Below are positions 15,803-25,113 of a stretch of DNA of 52,696 nucleotides, in pieces. The notes beneath the pieces were generated by a model that was not told the DNA's origin, searched no databases, and saw only the letters and a program-made list of their open reading frames with translations. Position numbers and translations under genes: made by a program. Location: contig JAICLK010000002.1 in the NCBI GenBank assembly GCA_025927415.1, positions 1 to 52,696 of the forward strand, read 5' to 3'. Source of the stretch: Candidatus Saccharimonadota bacterium (GTDB taxonomy: Bacteria > Patescibacteriota > Saccharimonadia > Saccharimonadales > UBA4665). The number at the start of each line of letters is the position of its first letter. Position 1 is the stretch's first letter.

Positions 15803-15878
15803 GCTCAACTCCCTTTCGCTTCCTTTAATGCTACCGCAAAATGCTTGCGTCTGCAAGACAAGTTATGTGCCAAAATTA

Positions 15879-17732
15879 CTAGAGTGGAGCAGTAAGCAAC
15901 GCTCTGCCCAAGCCACGAATCCTGGTGCGGCGGCGGGCATGCAGCTGGCGCGGCGACAAACCTTTTACTTCGTCATGTGTGCGCACCAGCGCTTCGCGAA
16001 CAAAAACAGCGGTGGCGTATGGGTCGTCGGATTCACCGACAATCTCGTCGCACAGGCCCAGCCGCACTTGGTCTTCGGGTGTGGCGCTCATGGTGGCCAG
16101 CGTCAGTTTTACATCTTCCACGGCTGGGCTACCAGTTTTGTACAAAATTGAGGTAGCAGAGCCTGGCTCGGCCACATACGATTGGCTCTCCTCGAGCATC
16201 ATAAAACGGTCGCCAAACGGCGCAACCGACAAGCCGCCGCCGCTACCAAGCGCGCCAATGACAAACGTTGCCAGCGGGTACCTATAGGTGTTGCCGCGAC
16301 GAATCGCTTCAGAAATCCAACGGCCTTGATCTTGCTGCTCTGCTTCAAGCGTTGGCTTGGCGCCGAGCGTGTCGGCAAAGTAGACGGCTGGAACTTTCCA
16401 GCGTTCGCCGAGATCGAGCATACGCGTGAGGTATCGATAGTCTGCCGGTGCCGGACTAGCCGGAATGCGGCGCACGCCATCGTAAGATTCTTGGTAGCTC
16501 GGCTGACTGCCAAGCGCCAAAAAACGCTGCACGCCAATGCGGCCAACGCTCGCGACTATGGCCGGGTTATGCAAGACGTTGTTGGCCACGTAACTGTTGT
16601 ACAGTGGTACGGCATCGTCAAACACTTCACTCATGAAAAACGCAGCGTCCGGGCGAGTGCCGCTACGGATAAATTCCTGATACTGGGCGTACAACTCTTC
16701 CTGGTTCGGTTTTTCGGTTCTGCGCCGACGCGGTGGCTTTTTTTCGGCAACAGTTGGAGACGTCGCCTTGTACCAAGGTGGCAAAATACCCGGTTTCGTA
16801 AGATTGAGCTCCTGCCGATTTTCGCTGACTACTGGCGTGACCATACCACTACTGTGCGTGGGCGCATCAGGCTTGCGCGGCGATTTTTCGGCCTTCGCAA
16901 CGCGCAAAAGCTGCTCTACATAGGCAAGAGCCTGCGGCACACCGTCCAGCACCATGTCTACATTGCGATGCATAAAGTGTGCTTCGGCACGCTGCGAGCC
17001 TGGCGCAACCGGCTTGTTCTCGTACGCTTCAATAACTTTCGGACCGGTAAAACCATACTCGGTTCCTTTAAGTGCCGCAATCACATCGCCCTGGGGCACG
17101 GTGCTGGCCGAAAGGCCGCCCCACACTTGGCCGTTTTCAATAACGATGTGTGGCTGCGTGGTACGCGTTTTGTGTTCATCCTGTGCATAGACGGCCCGCA
17201 CCATTTGCCAAAGACCGGCCGTGTTTTCCTGCTGGCGCACACCGCTAGATGAGATGATGCTGACGACCGGTAGCTTGCGGCGTACGGCCAAATCCATTGC
17301 CTGCTGAAATTTCTCGCCTGCCACTACACCAAATGAACCGGCGAAAAACTTCCACTCCATGGCATATATCACGACGTCTTGCTCGCCAATTTTGCCGAGG
17401 CCAAACGCCGCAGATTCGTTTTTGCCTTTGCGGGCTTCCTGGGCAAGTTTGTGATTGTAACGCTCCAGGCTGCCATCTGGCAAACGGCGCACCAGGCCAA
17501 TAAGGTCGCTTTCTATCCGCGATTCTGCGAAACGCTCGCGGAAGTTCATTGCCCACAGTAACTCGTCGTGTGCCCGAGTAATCGCTTCGCCGCGCATCGG
17601 TGGCGTTTCGGCGGTCAGTTGCTCGATGATGGTAGGTGGAGGCGGTGCGGGGCGCAAATCAAGGTCTGACCATTCGCCGACTGATGCCGCGTACTCGTCA
17701 TCAAACTCATCCTCAAGCCGTTCCGCACTCAT
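15879..17732 (-). CDS. Fused biotin-dependent carboxyltransferase (AccD-like + AccA-like)
   Basis: This 617-aa protein joins two crotonase-fold halves. The AccD-like half (about 90-285) has AAFGLGKIGEQDVVIYAMEW, GSFGVVAGEKFQQAMDLA and LPVVSIISSSGVRQQENT. The last deviates from the usual SGGxRMQEG, and no CxxC zinc finger is present. A basic linker (KKPPRRRRTEKP) precedes the AccA-like half (about 345-600), with DTLGAKPTLEAEQQDQG, VIGALGSGGGLSVA and GSATSILYKTG. By family it would carboxylate an acyl-CoA with carboxybiotin, but no biotin carrier or carboxylase is in the window. A TATACT box ends 8 nt before the ATG, suggesting a leaderless mRNA. Confidence 0.8.
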   Translation of the reverse strand: MSAERLEDEFDDEYAASVGEWSDLDLRPAPPPPTIIEQLTAETPPMRGEAITRAHDELLWAMNFRERFAESRIESDLIGLVRRLPDGSLERYNHKLAQEARKGKNESAAFGLGKIGEQDVVIYAMEWKFFAGSFGVVAGEKFQQAMDLAVRRKLPVVSIISSSGVRQQENTAGLWQMVRAVYAQDEHKTRTTQPHIVIENGQVWGGLSASTVPQGDVIAALKGTEYGFTGPKVIEAYENKPVAPGSQRAEAHFMHRNVDMVLDGVPQALAYVEQLLRVAKAEKSPRKPDAPTHSSGMVTPVVSENRQELNLTKPGILPPWYKATSPTVAEKKPPRRRRTEKPNQEELYAQYQEFIRSGTRPDAAFFMSEVFDDAVPLYNSYVANNVLHNPAIVASVGRIGVQRFLALGSQPSYQESYDGVRRIPASPAPADYRYLTRMLDLGERWKVPAVYFADTLGAKPTLEAEQQDQGRWISEAIRRGNTYRYPLATFVIGALGSGGGLSVAPFGDRFMMLEESQSYVAEPGSATSILYKTGSPAVEDVKLTLATMSATPEDQVRLGLCDEIVGESDDPYATAVFVREALVRTHDEVKGLSPRQLHARRRTRIRGLGRALLTAPL

Positions 17733-17748
17733 GTCGCTTAAGTATACA

Positions 17749-18966
17749 CTACTGTTTTTGGAGCCAGTCGATGGCCGCTTGCTGCTGCGGGTCTTGGCCA
17801 GTTTTCACCTCGGCAGCGGTAATTTGCACCACTTCGTCGGGCGTAATACCCTTGTGGTTGATGTTCTGGCCGTCCGGCCGGTACCAGCTGGCAACCGTCA
17901 CCTTCAGCTGAGCGCCGCCTGGCAGATTCTCGAGCGCCTGCACGACACCTTTGCCGTAAGTCTGCATACCGATAATCTGTGCTGCCTTGTTGTCGTGCAA
18001 TGCGCCTGCGGTGATTTCCGACGCGGACGCGCTCCCGTCGTTCACCAACACCACGGTTGGGATGCCATGCAAAACGTTATTGCCAGTGGCGCTGTATGTT
18101 TGCACCACTTGGCTACCACGCTTTTCCTGCATGATGGTTGTGCCGTCGGGTAGCCACAGGCTGGAAACACTTTGGGCAGCATCTACCAAGCCACCGGGGT
18201 TGTTGCGCAAGTCGAGAATCACACCCTTCACATGGTCGTTCGCAAATTGCTGCGCTGCTTTGGCGGCAAGGTCGGCTGTATCATCGGCAAAGGTACTGAT
18301 CTGCATATAACCAATGTTGCCCGGCAAAACCTTGGTCGTCACGCTTGGCACCGTAATATTTGCGCGAGTGATGACAATGTCCAGCTGTTGCTGCCCACGG
18401 ATGATACCGAGCGTCACCCGAGTTCCGGCCTTGCCACGAATCTTCGTCACTGCCTCGTCCGGCGACATGCCGCTGGTGCTTACGCCGTTAATCGTTGCGA
18501 TGATGTCCTTCGGCTGCAGCCCAGCCTTGGCCGCCGGCATGCCGGCAATCGGCGCGATGATTTCCACGTCGCCGCTACTGTCTGCGCCCAGCTCTGCACC
18601 AATGCCACTGAACGAATTATTCAGCTGGCTGTTAAAATCTTGCGCCTCTTGCGGTGTAAAGTATTCGGTATACGGATCGGCCGTTGCCTGGGCCAATCCC
18701 TGTTTCAAACCATTGAGCAGTTGTGTAGTCGTAAGTGTGCCATCGTAGTTATTCTTTAGCACCTGGTAAACCTGGTTCACACTTGCGTAGTTCAGTGTGT
18801 CTGGCAAACCCCTATTGAGACTGTGCGAGCCGAACATGATTCGTCCCTCGCCCACGCCAACTCCCAGGCCAAAAATTAACACCACTACAAGTACGCTGAC
18901 GGCCGCACGTGCCCACACATTCTTCCGCAGCCACTGCAGGGGCTTCGCTACCCTCACTTTTTGCAT
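17749..18966 (-). CDS. ctpA: C-terminal processing protease (S41, PDZ)
   Basis: This 405-aa protein has an N-terminal membrane anchor at about 18-38 (AAVSVLVVVLIFGLGVGVG). The external part carries a PDZ domain (GIGAELGADSSGDVEIIAPIAG to LGIIRG) and the tail-specific protease core. The catalytic Ser lies in GSASASE (311-317) and the Lys in TYGKG (Lys339). It follows the CHAP hydrolase gene by about 60 nt, so trimming of wall enzymes is plausible, as known for Ctp proteases elsewhere. A TATAAT box ends 9 nt before the ATG, and an overlapping TAATAT ends 7 nt before it. Confidence 0.93.
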   Translation of the reverse strand: MQKVRVAKPLQWLRKNVWARAAVSVLVVVLIFGLGVGVGEGRIMFGSHSLNRGLPDTLNYASVNQVYQVLKNNYDGTLTTTQLLNGLKQGLAQATADPYTEYFTPQEAQDFNSQLNNSFSGIGAELGADSSGDVEIIAPIAGMPAAKAGLQPKDIIATINGVSTSGMSPDEAVTKIRGKAGTRVTLGIIRGQQQLDIVITRANITVPSVTTKVLPGNIGYMQISTFADDTADLAAKAAQQFANDHVKGVILDLRNNPGGLVDAAQSVSSLWLPDGTTIMQEKRGSQVVQTYSATGNNVLHGIPTVVLVNDGSASASEITAGALHDNKAAQIIGMQTYGKGVVQALENLPGGAQLKVTVASWYRPDGQNINHKGITPDEVVQITAAEVKTGQDPQQQAAIDWLQKQ

Positions 18967-19025
18967 ATGCTAAATATTATACCGGACAAAGCCTGGAGTC
19001 CAACTGTGTATTATCGACAACCGAT

Positions 19026-20240
19026 TTACGTACCCGGGAAATGGATGAACCTAAGTCCCGATGGATCCATATTGAACTGCTCACTGTACGCGCCTGGCAC
19101 CACATTGTACTGGCTTACGTCAATCGTGCCATTGCTATTGACCGCTTCAACAAACATGACATGCCCCTGCCCGCCGGCAACGCCGCCAAGTACTGCTGCA
19201 TCATGCGCTCGCGGTCGATGGTCGATCCAACTGCCCGGTACACTGCTGGGCCAGTCGGCCGCATTGCCAAGACCATACAGGTCACTGCTGATATTCGGGG
19301 CACTTGAGATACTGTTTATCTTCCATGCAACGTAGCTGGTGCAGTTACGATATTCGTAGGCCCATGGATCCCAAGGACCAGTCGGTGCGCCATATGGTAC
19401 CGAGCTGCCCGATGGATATCCCCAGTCGTAGTTACCGCAATCCGGGCCGGAGCCTGGACCATCCAAGCAAGGCGCGTTTGACCAGGGATAGCCACCGGTG
19501 CCGCCATAGCGTGTCGTACCGCCAAGCGATGCAAGCTGTGCCGCCAACTCGGCCTGAAGCTGCGTCACCTTTGATTCATTAGCTTTAATCTGTGCGTTGT
19601 AGTCGGCTTGCTGACTCTGATTGTACGCCAACAGCGCACTCTGCTTTTGTTGGTCAGCAGCTAGTTGCTGGTTCTGGAGCTGCTGCGAAGCCAGCAGGGC
19701 TTTCACTTGATTTTGCTGGTCTTCCAGGCTATTTTGCAGAGCTGTAATCTTATCAAGCGTCTGCTGAATTTTACCCTGCACCGCACTGCCATACGTCTCG
19801 GCATCAACAAAGTCGCTCAGGTTTTTGCTGCTTGCCAGCATTTCCATAGAACTCATCTGACCACTTACGTACATTGCCTTCAGGTCTTCGCCCAACACCT
19901 TTTTCTCTTGGTCGAGCTTGGCCTGGTCGGCATTAATCTGCTGTTGCAACTGGGCTTGCTTGGCTTCGCTCTGCGCAATTGCAGCTTGTATGGAAGCAAT
20001 TTGCTGTTGCAACCGATTAATGGCATCCTGATAACTACTAGCCTGCAGCTGCAGGCCACTCACTTTTCCCTGCTTTTGAGCATTCTGCTGGTTGAGTGCA
20101 TCAATCTGTGCCTGCAAGTCGTCGGCATGCACAATTGCGGCCGATGCGCCACTCACCACCATCAAAACCATCGCAGCCAAAACCGGCACCGTTTTTAGGC
20201 GACGAAACAGGCTTGGCATGTGACGATTAGTTTTTTTCAT
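19026..20240 (-). CDS. Coiled-coil CHAP-domain peptidoglycan hydrolase (PcsB/CwlO-like layout)
   Basis: This exported protein of 404 aa starts at ATG 20240 (MKKTNRHMPS). A signal peptide with hydrophobic core VPVLAAMVLMVVSGASAA ends near residue 38. Gln-rich coiled coils span about 40-235. A Gly/Tyr/Pro-rich linker leads to a CHAP amidase/endopeptidase domain with Cys300 (RNCTSYVAW) and His360 (GQGHVMFVE). The layout matches PcsB and CwlO-type hydrolases held inactive by their coil and switched on by FtsEX, whose genes lie directly upstream. An upstream ATG at 20288 with GGGGAGGGG before it is an alternative start. Confidence 0.88.
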   Translation of the reverse strand: MKKTNRHMPSLFRRLKTVPVLAAMVLMVVSGASAAIVHADDLQAQIDALNQQNAQKQGKVSGLQLQASSYQDAINRLQQQIASIQAAIAQSEAKQAQLQQQINADQAKLDQEKKVLGEDLKAMYVSGQMSSMEMLASSKNLSDFVDAETYGSAVQGKIQQTLDKITALQNSLEDQQNQVKALLASQQLQNQQLAADQQKQSALLAYNQSQQADYNAQIKANESKVTQLQAELAAQLASLGGTTRYGGTGGYPWSNAPCLDGPGSGPDCGNYDWGYPSGSSVPYGAPTGPWDPWAYEYRNCTSYVAWKINSISSAPNISSDLYGLGNAADWPSSVPGSWIDHRPRAHDAAVLGGVAGGQGHVMFVEAVNSNGTIDVSQYNVVPGAYSEQFNMDPSGLRFIHFPGT

Positions 20241-20372
20241 GGTTTTTATCTTGCTTATGCCTATAAGAATGTTAGCACGAATGTGCATAGTTGTAAATTA
20301 CCCCTCCCCAAGAGCTTATAGTTTTTTTGGCGAGGTTTTTGTTTTTGTGAAAGTCCGAGAATTTTACGGAAA

Positions 20373-21323
20373 CTAGCTCGGTTTTTTAAACTTCAGATAA
20401 CGCCGCGTGGCAACATAGGACGATACGGCACCAATCACTATGCCCGCACTAAGTTGCAATGTCAAGAGCACCAGAAAATTATGCCGGAAATACGCATTGG
20501 CGTAATTAATATCTAACAAACCAAGGCTGCTAGCCTGTAAACCAGACGACGCTACCACGAACAGTGCGTTTACAAGCAGCACCGAAATGAGCGCCGACAG
20601 CACGCCGTAAATAACACTCTCCACCACGAACGGCCCACGGATATACGACGTGCTGGCGCCGAGCAGACGCATGATGGTCAGCTCGTCGCGGCGGTTGAAG
20701 ATAGCCATTTGGATGGTGTTGAAAATAATAAGCATAGAGATGAATGCGAAGACTACTACCGCCACCACGCCAATGCGCTTCAGAATATCGGTTGCGTGCG
20801 CAATCTTGTCGATGGCCGCTTTGCGATCACCGGAATACGACGTGCCTGCCTGTGGATCTTCAAGTGCCTGCGTAGACGACTGGTTGAGCAGTGCTTGAAT
20901 TTGATCAATCTTGGCTGGGTCAACGGGGTCAACCTGAACCGAAGCCGGTAATGGGTTGCCTGCTTCGTTAATCGCCGTCAGCAAATCCTTGTTGTTGGCA
21001 TTTGCTGCTTTGTATTCGGCCAGTGCCTGATCTTTCGATAGATAATTCACACTTTTTACTTCGGACAAGCCACGCAATCGGCCCATCAAATCGTTGCGCT
21101 GTTGGTCGGTTACCGAATCATTCAGGTAAATCGAAATGTTAATTTTGTCGGCAATCTGCGCGATGCTGTGGTTAAAAGCCGCACTCGTGACCAAGGAAAA
21201 CAGAATAATAGTCAGCGTCACCACCATCACCGCCATGGCAGCCATGGCCAGCCACGTGTTGCGTGCAAAGTTTTTTACGCCCGTCTCGACAATGCGAATA
21301 AATGTTATAAATTTACGTTTCAT
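20373..21323 (-). CDS. ftsX: Cell division protein FtsX
   Basis: This 316-aa permease-like protein has four membrane helices: about 24-45, then 180-205, 228-255 and 280-305. A large external loop lies between the first two (KINISIYLNDSVTDQQRNDLMGRL, LSKDQALAEYK). The cytoplasmic hinge MAIFNRRDELTIMRLLGAS is the family signature. With FtsE it forms a non-transporting ABC complex that activates wall hydrolases at the septum. It begins 9 nt after ftsE and is followed by a matching CHAP hydrolase. Confidence 0.95.
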   Translation of the reverse strand: MKRKFITFIRIVETGVKNFARNTWLAMAAMAVMVVTLTIILFSLVTSAAFNHSIAQIADKINISIYLNDSVTDQQRNDLMGRLRGLSEVKSVNYLSKDQALAEYKAANANNKDLLTAINEAGNPLPASVQVDPVDPAKIDQIQALLNQSSTQALEDPQAGTSYSGDRKAAIDKIAHATDILKRIGVVAVVVFAFISMLIIFNTIQMAIFNRRDELTIMRLLGASTSYIRGPFVVESVIYGVLSALISVLLVNALFVVASSGLQASSLGLLDINYANAYFRHNFLVLLTLQLSAGIVIGAVSSYVATRRYLKFKKPS

Positions 21324-21332
21324 GACAATACT

Positions 21333-22016
21333 TTAAATTTTATAGCTAGCATTAGCTCGGTCACTGGCAATCTTGCCATGCTGAATAGTTACAACACGTC
21401 GTTTCAGCCGGTTCACAATTTCCTGATTGTGCGTTGTCAGGAGTACCGTAGTGCCGTAGCGGTTAATTTTCTCCAAAACTTTGATGACATCCCAAGCGTG
21501 CTTTGGGTCAAGGTTGCCAGTTGGCTCATCGGCAATCAGAATCTTCGGCTGCCGCACGATGGCACGCGCAATCGCCACGCGCTGGCGCTCGCCGCCGGAC
21601 AGTTCCATGGGCATACTCTTTTCTTTACTCTTCAACCCAACGATGTCCAGCACGCGCGGCACAGTGTGGCGAATTTCTTTGTTCCCCATGCCCACAATCT
21701 CTAGTGCGAAGGCCACATTTTCGAACACATTTTTGTTCGGCAGCAATTTAAAGTCCTGGAACACGACGCCAATTTTACGGCGCAAGAGCGGAATGTCGTG
21801 GTCTTTCAACTTGTCGTAGTCAACGCCGCCAACGATAATTTTGCCGCTGGTTTGCCGCTCCTCCCGCGTAAGCAAACGCAACAGTGTAGTTTTGCCAGCT
21901 CCGCTCTGCCCCACCACAATCACAAATTCTTTTGGCTCCACGTGCAAGCTAATCCGGTCGATCGCCGCCGCACCACTCTTGCCATACGCCTTGGTTACCC
22001 TGTCCAAAAGTATCAT
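21333..22016 (-). CDS. ftsE: Cell division ATP-binding protein FtsE
   Basis: This 227-aa ABC ATPase has Walker A GQSGAGKTTL, Q-loop VFQDFKLL, signature LSGGERQRVAIARA and Walker B ILIADEPTGNLDP. FLLP-like KLLPNKNVFENVAFALE is typical of FtsE. It powers FtsX, encoded next. TATAAT at 22029-22024, in the extended form TGCTATAAT, ends 7 nt before the ATG with no ribosome-binding site between. The ftsE-ftsX mRNA is thus probably leaderless. Confidence 0.96.
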   Translation of the reverse strand: MILLDRVTKAYGKSGAAAIDRISLHVEPKEFVIVVGQSGAGKTTLLRLLTREERQTSGKIIVGGVDYDKLKDHDIPLLRRKIGVVFQDFKLLPNKNVFENVAFALEIVGMGNKEIRHTVPRVLDIVGLKSKEKSMPMELSGGERQRVAIARAIVRQPKILIADEPTGNLDPKHAWDVIKVLEKINRYGTTVLLTTHNQEIVNRLKRRVVTIQHGKIASDRANASYKI

Positions 22017-22029
22017 TAGCTTTATTATA
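22017..22029 (-). promoter_or_regulatory. -10 box of probable leaderless ftsEX transcript
   Basis: TGCTATAAT on the minus strand is followed by exactly 7 nt (AAAGCTA) and the ftsE ATG. Confidence 0.65.
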
Positions 22030-22049
22030 GCAAACTAAGCGAAGGCATG

Positions 22050-23135
22050 TTAGGCTTGCAGATTTTGGTCGAGGTAGGCGTCGATGAACGGATCAAGGTC
22101 GCCGCCCAGCACCGCATCGGGATCAGATGATTCATGGCGGGTGCGCAGATCTTTTACCTGTTTGTACGGATGCAACACGTAGCTGCGGATTTGATTGCCC
22201 CAAGCCGCTTGTTCACTCGGCCCCTTCAACTCGCTGATTTTTTCGGCGTGCTGCTCTGTTTGGAGTTGGGCGAGACGCGAGCGCAAAATAGTCATGGCCG
22301 TTTCTTTATTTTGGAGCTGGCTTCGCTCGTTTTGAATACTGACCACAATGCCCGTCGGCAGGTGTGTCACCCGCACTGCGCTGTCGGTCGTGTTGACACT
22401 CTGGCCGCCGTGACCGCCGCTGCGAAACACATCAATTTTCAGATCTTTCTCGTCTATCTCCACTTCGTCTGGTTGGTCGATTTTGGGCAGCACTTCTACC
22501 TTGGCGAAGCTGGTTTGGCGCAAATGATCGGCGTTGAATGGGCTCAAGCGAACCAGCCGGTGCACACCATGCTCGCCCTGTAACTTGCCGTATGCGAAGT
22601 CGCCATCAAGCTCAAAGGTGGCGCTTTTGATGCCAGCTTCCTCGCCCACGGATTCGTCGATCATGCTCACCTTCCAGCCGTTCTTTTCGGCGTAGCGCAC
22701 GTACATGCGCAGCAGCATTTGCGCCCAGTCCTGCGCATCGGTGCCACCGGCGCCGGCGTGGATGCTGACAATCGCCGCATTGGCATCATGCGGCCCAGTA
22801 AATTTCAAAGCCTCTTTATCTACTTCAAAAAGTTCTGTAATAGCTTGGAGCTTCTCGGTCAGTTCAGCTTGCAAACTTTCGTCGTTGAGTCCCAAAAGTT
22901 CTACCAACTCTTTTGCGTCGGCTAGACGTTTCCGCCATGGTTCCAGCCGTCGCTCTAGACTGGCCTGCTCGCGCAAAACAGCTTGCGCCTTTTCCGGATC
23001 TTGCCAAAGGTTTGGGTCGGCGGCACGCACGTCAATTTCTGCCTTTTGCTTTTCCAGCTTGGTAATACCAAGCCGTGTTACCGCATTGTTGATTTGCTTT
23101 TGCAACTCCAAAGCCTCGGTCAGAAGTGGATCCAT
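22050..23135 (-). CDS. prfB: Peptide chain release factor 2
   Basis: This 361-aa factor ends translation at UGA and UAA. The codon-recognition tripeptide SPF is present (LVRLSPFNADHLRQTSF) and the hydrolysis loop reads [15 protein letters not shown] with GGQ. The frame is continuous from the ATG, so the autoregulatory frameshift of E. coli prfB is absent. Its presence shows that UGA is a stop codon here. A weak TAAAGT box ends 7 nt before the ATG. Confidence 0.95.
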   Translation of the reverse strand: MDPLLTEALELQKQINNAVTRLGITKLEKQKAEIDVRAADPNLWQDPEKAQAVLREQASLERRLEPWRKRLADAKELVELLGLNDESLQAELTEKLQAITELFEVDKEALKFTGPHDANAAIVSIHAGAGGTDAQDWAQMLLRMYVRYAEKNGWKVSMIDESVGEEAGIKSATFELDGDFAYGKLQGEHGVHRLVRLSPFNADHLRQTSFAKVEVLPKIDQPDEVEIDEKDLKIDVFRSGGHGGQSVNTTDSAVRVTHLPTGIVVSIQNERSQLQNKETAMTILRSRLAQLQTEQHAEKISELKGPSEQAAWGNQIRSYVLHPYKQVKDLRTRHESSDPDAVLGGDLDPFIDAYLDQNLQA

Positions 23136-23156
23136 AGACTACACTTTAACAGATGG

Positions 23157-24446
23157 CTAGCGCTTGTTCCACAGTGGAGTGAGGCGGGACTGTAGCTCTA
23201 CGGCAAAGTCCTGACCGCAATTCCCGAGCGCGCCCAGGCCCCACACGCCGTCGGCGAACAACTCGCGCGTAATATCGACGATGCGCGTTTTGGTAATTTC
23301 GCGGATACGTTTGGGAATTTGATAATAATCGTCGATGGTGCCGTCGAAGAAATAGCGTTCGCTGTAACCACTGGCCGTACCACCAACGGTTTGTGCACTA
23401 CGTTGGAACCGCCCGAGTGCATACTGCTTGGCGGCGTCGATGTCTTCTGCCGGCAGCTCGCCGTCAAAAATTTTACTCAACTCTTCCACAATGATATCTG
23501 CAAGGGGCAATGCATTCTTGGGCGACACCTGCGCGCCAATCCACCAACCGCTGCATAGCTTCGCCTCGTTCACACCGGAACTCATGCCATATACCAAACC
23601 ACGCTCGCGCGCTTTGCCCAAAACTTTAGAGTGCAGTGTTTCCGTAAGCACGGTGTTGATAAGGTTCAGTGCGTCGGCTTCGGCGTCATCCAATCGACGC
23701 TTCAGAAATGTATCAGCATAAAAGTAAATGTTCTTCACGGTGGAATTTTTGAGATATAGCGGCTTTTCGAGCAAGTGCGGCCGCTCATCCGGCAACGCAA
23801 ATCGCCGGCCGCGCGACAAGCTGATGCGCTCCAGCATTTCTTCAATTTGCGGCGCTCGACCTGGCGTGATGTTGCCCGCAATCACGAAACGCATATTGCC
23901 GGTGCGGTGCGTCTTTTCGTAATGCTCGCGAATATCTTTGAGTTTAACGTTCTTCATGAGTTTGAGGCGCTCTTGGTCGGTACGCGCCAGAAAGCCGTAC
24001 TCTTTGCGCAGCGCTAAACTAAGGTGACGGAAGTGATTGTTGCCGCGTGCAGCCAGCTCTTCGCGAACGTTGCCGGACTCGGCCGTAAATTCATCACGCA
24101 AAAACAGCGGCTTGCTGATAGCGACGAGCATGAGTTCCAAAATTCTATCCCACTCAAAATCCGCACACTCTGCCTCGTACGTAATGTCATACACACCGGT
24201 GCTGGCGTTGCTGTATGCGCCGTTTTTCTCCAGCTCGGCCTGGAAGTCGCGGGCCCGCGGGATCAGTTCGTTAGCACCCAGAAGCACATGCTCCATAAGA
24301 TGCGGCACCTCCCACTTTTTGGGGTCAACCAAATATTCACCGGCACGGAAGCTGATCTCAAACGTCATCACTTCGGCCGTCGGCACATACACCAGCAAGC
24401 CACGGGCACCATTTTTCAAAACCAGTTCGGAAACCGTGTGTCTCAA
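23157..24446 (-). CDS. M16-family (insulinase-like) zinc peptidase
   Basis: This 429-aa protein carries the inverted zinc motif HLMEH (49-53, HxxEH) in the N-terminal domain. An acidic stretch ESGNVREEL downstream supplies the third ligand. The C-terminal half (GLVYGMSSGVNEAKLCSGWWIGAQ) fits the inactive partner domain. Its length fits the single-unit dimeric bacterial type (about 420 aa). No signal peptide is seen, so it is probably cytoplasmic. The start is TTG 24446, with AAGGACGGAG just before it; the next Met is at residue 27 and would remove the first strand. Confidence 0.88.
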   Translation of the reverse strand: MRHTVSELVLKNGARGLLVYVPTAEVMTFEISFRAGEYLVDPKKWEVPHLMEHVLLGANELIPRARDFQAELEKNGAYSNASTGVYDITYEAECADFEWDRILELMLVAISKPLFLRDEFTAESGNVREELAARGNNHFRHLSLALRKEYGFLARTDQERLKLMKNVKLKDIREHYEKTHRTGNMRFVIAGNITPGRAPQIEEMLERISLSRGRRFALPDERPHLLEKPLYLKNSTVKNIYFYADTFLKRRLDDAEADALNLINTVLTETLHSKVLGKARERGLVYGMSSGVNEAKLCSGWWIGAQVSPKNALPLADIIVEELSKIFDGELPAEDIDAAKQYALGRFQRSAQTVGGTASGYSERYFFDGTIDDYYQIPKRIREITKTRIVDITRELFADGVWGLGALGNCGQDFAVELQSRLTPLWNKR

Positions 24447-24521
24447 CTCCGTCCTTCTCTTATCACCCTACAGAAATCGTTTCTTTACTGTACCACAATC
24501 TTGCGCAAAATTCATTGCGAT

Positions 24522-25112
24522 TTACACTTCCCTGAACGCGCTGACACTGCCAGCACCAATAGTAAATGTCGCCAAGAAGTCGTGAGCATACCCCTGGCTG
24601 ATGTGATGATTGCCGAGATCTTGGCCAGTGTGAGCGCAATGGAGTGCAGCCATTACGCCCTCATGCGCCACTATGAGCACTGTTTGGCCGGCATGTTTGC
24701 CATTTAGTTCACCCAGCGTTTCCACTACGCGCGCTTGCATTTGTTGCAGCGATTCACCACCCGGTGGCGCAAAATGCGTGTCGCTGTCCAGCCCCGGATA
24801 CATTTTGTATGCAAGCTCTTTCTTCATATTGTTAGCTTCGCCATAACCAACCTCACGCAAACCCCGTAACCGTACAATTTCATCTGGCCACTTCATACCA
24901 CGCGCAATGGTATATGCCGTAATAAATGCACGGCCGAGGTCGCTAGAATACATTGCGTCCAGCTTTATGTAACGCAATTTTTCGATAACATTTTGGGTTG
25001 GCTTGAGTCCATCTTCAGTAAGTGGCGAATCAATCCAGCCTTGCAGCCGTCGGGCACGGTTATGCTCCGTCTGCCCATGGCGGCAGATGTAAAATGTCGC
25101 CCCGTCGGCCAT
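24522..25112 (-). CDS. Histidine phosphatase family protein (phosphoglycerate-mutase-like)
   Basis: This protein of 196 aa starts at ATG 25112, one base after the secA stop (TAGCATG). The phospho-His motif is CRHGQTEHNRARRLQGWIDSPLT, the second Arg is in YSSDLGRA, the acid/base Glu lies near LREVGYGE, and the second His is in VAHEGVMAAL. The superfamily removes phosphate from sugars, phosphoglycerates or nucleotides; the substrate cannot be read. Tight coupling to secA is positional and does not reveal function. Confidence 0.88.
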   Translation of the reverse strand: MADGATFYICRHGQTEHNRARRLQGWIDSPLTEDGLKPTQNVIEKLRYIKLDAMYSSDLGRAFITAYTIARGMKWPDEIVRLRGLREVGYGEANNMKKELAYKMYPGLDSDTHFAPPGGESLQQMQARVVETLGELNGKHAGQTVLIVAHEGVMAALHCAHTGQDLGNHHISQGYAHDFLATFTIGAGSVSAFREV

Positions 25113-25113
25113 G

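Noticed and set aside
16182-17252. 356-codon open frame on the + strand
   Set aside because: It is antisense to the carboxyltransferase gene, has Arg/Cys/His-rich composition and matches no family. Other long + strand frames (3595-4371, 14204-15127, 609-1172) are mirrors of minus-strand genes in the same way.
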